Positions 60,343 through 64,000 of a stretch of DNA of 64,000 bases are shown here, piece by piece. Position numbers and translations under genes: made by a program. Location of the stretch: the NCBI RefSeq assembly GCF_029784155.1, contig NW_026597521.1:62001-126000 (forward strand), given 5' to 3'. Each line of letters begins with the position of its first letter. Position 1 is the stretch's first letter. A model generated the notes under the pieces. The model was not told the origin of the DNA. It searched no databases and was given only the letters and a program-made list of their open reading frames with translations. This DNA is from Uranotaenia lowii (lineage: Eukaryota > Arthropoda > Insecta > Diptera > Culicidae).

Positions 60343-61232
60343 CCCAAGCAACCAAAAGTCCCATGAAACAGGTACAAAAATGCTTGCTCAGCCCCATCAT
60401 TGATATGAAGTACGTTCTATGCAGCTCAAAATTTAAGTTCTTATTGATACTTTAAAGTTCCAAAACAAGTCGTAATGATCTTCTATTCAGCTTTCAACGG
60501 CTTCTTAATTCAGCTTCCAAAAATTCGCAAAATGAGCAATAAAATCTCTCTCTATCTAAATTCAACCGTTTGCTCCGGTTCATATCACCTTCTCTTGATT
60601 ATTTACTGTGTCCTGCCGCCATGATGCCACACGTCACGCGGATTCCAAACTCGATAAATTGCTCAATTGCTTCTTTCTTACATTTCCTACATATATCGCA
60701 TCAGAATGGTTACTCAATTACTAAATCTCTTATTGAAAAAAAGATGCCCGGCTTGGGGATCGAACCCCGACCTTCGTGGTGAGAATCGAACACGCTACCA
60801 CAAGACCATGCCTACATGTTGTTCTAACTGAAACTGAAACTCGAAGTGGTGATTTGATTTTGAAAGCACATCAATGCACTTTTTGCGACTTATCAAATCC
60901 CGTTTTGAGCACTTTTGTGTCCTTTATGTGACTTACAAAATCCCGTATTGAGCACTTTTGTGCCCTTTATGTGACTTTAGTCCCGTATAACGTACGTATA
61001 GATCACTTTTGCAACTTTCTAGTTCGTTAATGAGTACATAAAGTTCACGAAAGGGAATTGGACAAAACAAGTCTAACACAACGTACATATAAATCACTTT
61101 TGCAACTTTCAAGTTCATTAATGAGTACAAAAAGTTCACTAAAGGGAATTAGACAGATGATTCTCTTTGTCAGCCAGTATGTAACTTTCAATGCCTTCAT
61201 TCAAGTAAATATGTGACTTTTGGTTGCTTGGG
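60343..61232. mobile_element. 890-bp TIR element inside the minisatellite
   Basis: Perfect 18-bp terminal inverted repeats, CCCAAGCAACCAAAAGTC at 60343-60360 and its reverse complement at 61215-61232, extend to 22 bp with one mismatch. The flanking units rejoin if TG (60341-60342 and 61233-61234) is taken as the target duplication. Internally there are two direct duplications, about 47 bp (60890-60978) and about 90 bp (60990-61160), and a tRNA-like sequence. No transposase. The superfamily is not recognised. Confidence 0.75.
60743..60813 (-). ncRNA. tRNA-like sequence with Pol III boxes
   Basis: On the minus strand, an A-box-like TGGTCTTGTGG, a perfect B box in GGGTTCGATCCCC with a 4-bp T stem, and a run of seven T directly downstream (Pol III terminator) are present over 71 nt. 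The acceptor ends do not pair well and no clean anticodon arm can be drawn, so it is a tRNA-derived sequence rather than a functional tRNA gene. Confidence 0.55.
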
Positions 61233-62575
61233 TGAACTTCGTTGGATTGGGGGACCAACATGAAGAATGTTCTGAAAGTTCACTCTAAGAATTTTTCGTT
61301 GGATTGGGAGTACCAACAAGAAAATAGTTCTGAAGGTTCACTTAACGAATTTTCGTTGGATGGAGAGAACCAACCTGAAGAATATTCTTAAGGTTCACTT
61401 TATTAATTTTTCCGTGGATCGGGAGGACCAACGTGAAGAGTGATCTGTAGGCTCACTATGATAATTTTTCATTGGATCTAGAGGACCATTATGAAGAGTG
61501 TTCTGTAGGTTCACTCTTTGAGTTTTGGTTGGATCGAGAGGACCAATATAGAAAATGTTCTTAAGGTTCACATCATGAATTTTTGTTGGATCGGGAGGAC
61601 CAACATGAAGAATTTTCTGAATGTTCGCTCTAAAAATTTTTCGTTGGATTGGGAGGACCAACACGAAAATTGTTCTGATGGTTCACTTTATGCATTTTTT
61701 TTGGATCGAGAGAACCAACATGAAGAATATTCTGAAGGTTCACTTTTTGAATTTTTCGTTGATTCGGGAGGACCAACATGAAGAGTGATCTGTAGGCTCA
61801 CTATAAGAATTTTTCATTGGATCTAGAGGACCATTATGATGAGTGTTCTGTACGTTCGCTCTAAGAATTTTTCGTTGGATCAGGAGGACCAACAAGAAAA
61901 AAGTTCTGAAGTTTCACTCTATGAATTTTCGTTAGATCGGGAGGACCAACATGAAGAGTGTTTTGAAGGTTTACTGAATGAACTTCTTTGGATTGGGAGG
62001 ACCAACATGAAGAATATTTTTAAGGTTCACTTTATGAATTTTTCGTTGGATCGGGAGGACCAACATGAAGAGTGATCTGTAGGTTCACTCTTAGAATTTT
62101 CTCGTTGGGTCGAGAGGACCAACAAGAAAAGAGTTCTGAAGGTTCTTATTATGAAGTTTCTTTGGATCGGGAGGACCAACATGAAGATTGTTCCTAGGGT
62201 TCACTCTAAGAATTTTTCGTTGGATTGGTAAAACCAACAAGAAAAGTGTTCTGTAGGTTCACTCTACGATTTTTTGTTGAATCGGGAGGACCAACAAAAA
62301 AAGATTTCTGAAGGTTCACATTATGAAGTTTTTTTGATTCGGGCGGACCAACATGAAGAATTTTCTGAAGGTTCAGTCTTAGAATTTTTCTTTGGATCTG
62401 GAGGACCAACAAGAAAAGTGCTCTGTAAGTTTACTCTTCGAATTTTCGTAGGATCCGGATTACCAACATTAGAAATGTTCTTTGGGTTCACTTTGCGAAT
62501 TTTCGTTGAATCGGCAGGACTCACATGAATACTGTTCAGTAGGTAGTATATTTTATGAATTTCCGTTGAATCGGT

Positions 62576-63008
62576 AGGGTTTTGATGCAGATCACACAGC
62601 AAACTTGCCGAAGAGATTAAGAAACTTTATTGTTATATTTGTTTCCAAATAAAATCCTTAAATAATCAACCGATTTAAAAAAAAATAAATCACAATGTCT
62701 CTGTAAAGTTATTATCAGGTGATTTGAAATGCGAATAACGGAAATTAAAGAAACTGATTAGTTTTAAATCTAGCAAGCTGTATCTGAAAGATTATGAGGA
62801 GACAAGGATATAAAATTGAATAATCAGTGATTATGACAGATGAGTCTATCAGAAAAAGGAGGAATAGAGGAAAATTCGGGGGATTGCTCAAACTGTTGGT
62901 ATAAAGATTTGGAAGTATAAAAATTGAAACTAACCCAGACCCTTGCAATGATACAGTGTTTGTCTATGTACCGTGTGACCAACATCTTGTAGCTAATTGT
63001 GGGTGGCT
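62576..63008. other. AT-rich non-coding DNA
   Basis: Nothing recognised. Confidence 0.35.
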
Positions 63009-63118
63009 TTTAAGCTTTTTTCCCTCAGATTTAAGCTTTTTTGCCTTAAGAGCATAGGAGATGAAAGCTCACATCTGAGAAAAAAGCTTAAATTTGAGGA
63101 AAAAGCTTAAATCTGAGG
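63009..63118. repeat. Inverted and tandem AAAAAGCTTAAATCTGAGG repeats
   Basis: 63009-63042 is the approximate reverse complement of 63081-63118, with a spacer of about 40 nt. The right arm consists of two tandem 19-bp units; a third partial unit continues beyond the SINE at 63307-63340. Confidence 0.7.
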
Positions 63119-63306
63119 TTGTTGTTTCAATTATAGTCGTTTTACCATCATTATGGCATTCGCGACTCTATCAACGTTACAGTTGGCGGATCGTTATCGA
63201 AAAACTTATCCGGTACAACTATGTTCGATGTTTACTCTTGGGCTCGAGCTCGCGGACATCAGCTCAGGAGAAAACAGGCTTTCCAACTGAGCTATTTCAC
63301 AAGCCC
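63119..63306 (-). mobile_element. tRNA-derived SINE (-) with 14-bp target duplication
   Basis: The minus-strand head starts GGGCTTGTGAAATAGCTCAG and has an A box TAGCTCAGTTGG. The B-box-like CGAGCTCGAGCC lies at the expected distance. The body contains GGATAAGTTTTTCGATAACG and CGCGAATGCCAT; the tail is CAACAA. GCTTAAATCTGAGG occurs on both sides (63105-63118 and 63307-63320). Length 188 bp, typical for an insect SINE. Confidence 0.75.
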
Positions 63307-64000
63307 GCTTAAATCTGAGGAAAAAAGCTAAAATCTGAGATATGTGTTCCATACGGATTGTATATCATTGCAGCCTTATGAATTAAACTGGAACTTGAAC
63401 CAAAAACGTGCTTCTTCGTCGTTCGATGGACTTACGGGACATGCCTATATATTTGTAAAAAGAGATACTTCTATTTTCACTAGGTTTTTTTTTGTAGAGG
63501 GGAGATGTGTAGCCGATTATTGCGAGCGTGACACGATCTCGGCCAATAGGCCTTTTCGAATAAATAATCCCATTGGTATTTTTTAGTTGCACTCACACGA
63601 CGGCTGAGAGGTAGTGTCGTTGGAAATCGTCAGTAAAGTTACTATTATCAGTCAGTGCAGCACACAGCTTAAGTTTGCACAATATAGCTCAAAACTATTA
63701 ATAGAAAGACCTTTTTCTTAGAGTATTTTATGGAAACTTTCTTTTTTGTTATGTAGAAGTGTAAATATAAATATGAAGGGATTAAAGATAATATTTTTAA
63801 TAAAAGAAAAGAATTCAAACAAGTTTATTAGAATGTGTAAGCAATGTATGAACGTTTAGAGCCTTCAACCAATGCTATTTTTACCGACAATTTAACAAGC
63901 TGGTTGACAAACTACAATCAAAATGATTCTCCAGAAAAGACCTTTCTCAATAAATAGTTCCAGGAAGAATCGGCCTACGTCTTGGATCATCTTCAGCAGC
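63307..64000. other. Non-coding DNA to the window end
   Basis: Apart from the partial 19-bp repeat units at 63307-63340, no feature is recognised. Confidence 0.35.

Larger units (their letters stand above)
58990..62575. repeat. 58-bp minisatellite, about 45 units, interrupted
   Basis: Units read GGATCGGGAGGACCAACA, then TGAAGAATGTTCTGAAGGTT or AGAAAAGAGTTCTGAAGGTT, then CACTCTAAGAATTTTTCGTT. Length is 57-58 bp, with frequent one-base changes in the T run. Divergence between units is considerable, so the array is old. Short open frames in it are by-products. It is split at 60343-61232 by a TIR element. Confidence 0.95.

Noticed and set aside
60743..60813. Functional tRNA gene
   Set aside because: Acceptor arms do not pair and no regular anticodon arm is visible, although the B box and T-run terminator are good.
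63245..63306. Functional tRNA gene
   Set aside because: The head is fused to a SINE body with target duplication; it is a tRNA-derived SINE promoter.

Overview
This window is eukaryotic and looks like an insect, most likely a culicine-type mosquito with a repeat-rich genome. The reasons are the AT-rich DNA, very short introns (53-68 nt) with GTAAG donors, a DUF1091/DM11-like secreted-protein gene, and a dense load of insect-type non-LTR retrotransposons, tRNA-derived SINEs, a Penelope-like element and MITEs. There is no bacterial or phage content. I found one convincing host gene, a four-exon gene at 2977-3713 (-). Almost everything else that can be identified is mobile or tandemly repeated DNA.

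Layout. 1-6.5 kb: non-coding DNA with an 84-nt hairpin (961-1044) and the DUF1091-like gene. 6.5-7.2 kb: a perfect inverted repeat and the 3' end of a minus-strand LINE. 7.8-11.7 kb: an apparently intact two-ORF LINE of the CR1/L2 type with a poly(A) tail. 11.7-13.7 kb: a decayed Jockey-superfamily LINE (-). 14.4-14.7 kb: a tRNA-derived SINE (-). 16.7-24.25 kb: a 7.5-kb nearly pure 9-bp satellite (ATGACAAAA)n. 26.2-28.0 kb: a non-autonomous hAT element. 28.5-28.95 kb: a repeat with the head ACTAACTGACCC (-). 29.3-31.2 kb: two more 9-bp satellites, (TTGTCAAAA)n and (TTTTGAAAA)n, meeting at an inversion junction. 31.3-33.06 kb and 55.56-57.0 kb: two copies of a dispersed repeat built of 143-bp tandem modules; the first is split by a LINE 3' fragment. 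34.75-35.72 kb: a MITE with TA target duplication. 37.1-40.7 kb: three copies of a TAAGGTTGCC MITE with 8-bp target duplications, one nested in a solo LTR that is nested in an inverted Penelope-like element; a hammerhead-like motif lies nearby. 41.4-42.7 kb: another decayed Jockey-type LINE. 45.8-55.53 kb: an RTE-type LINE split inside its endonuclease by a 6.3-kb LTR retrotransposon that has LTRs, primer-binding site and polypurine tract but no recognisable gag or pol. 59.0-62.6 kb: a 58-bp minisatellite, itself split by an 890-bp TIR element carrying a tRNA-like Pol III promoter. 63.1-63.3 kb: a second tRNA-derived SINE with a 14-bp target duplication.

How the parts relate. The elements form a readable insertion history. 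In the PLE region the order is PLE, then solo LTR, then MITE. In the RTE region it is RTE, then the coding-less LTR element, whose LTRs differ at only about four positions. The three 9-bp satellites are connected by single-base steps (ATGACAAAA - ATGTCAAAA - TTGTCAAAA - TTTTCAAAA), and the intermediates are still present at the array edges. The strongest candidates for undescribed biology are this satellite lineage and the large coding-less LTR element with an internal higher-order minisatellite. All identifications come from reading the sequence and from family knowledge; no database search was possible.
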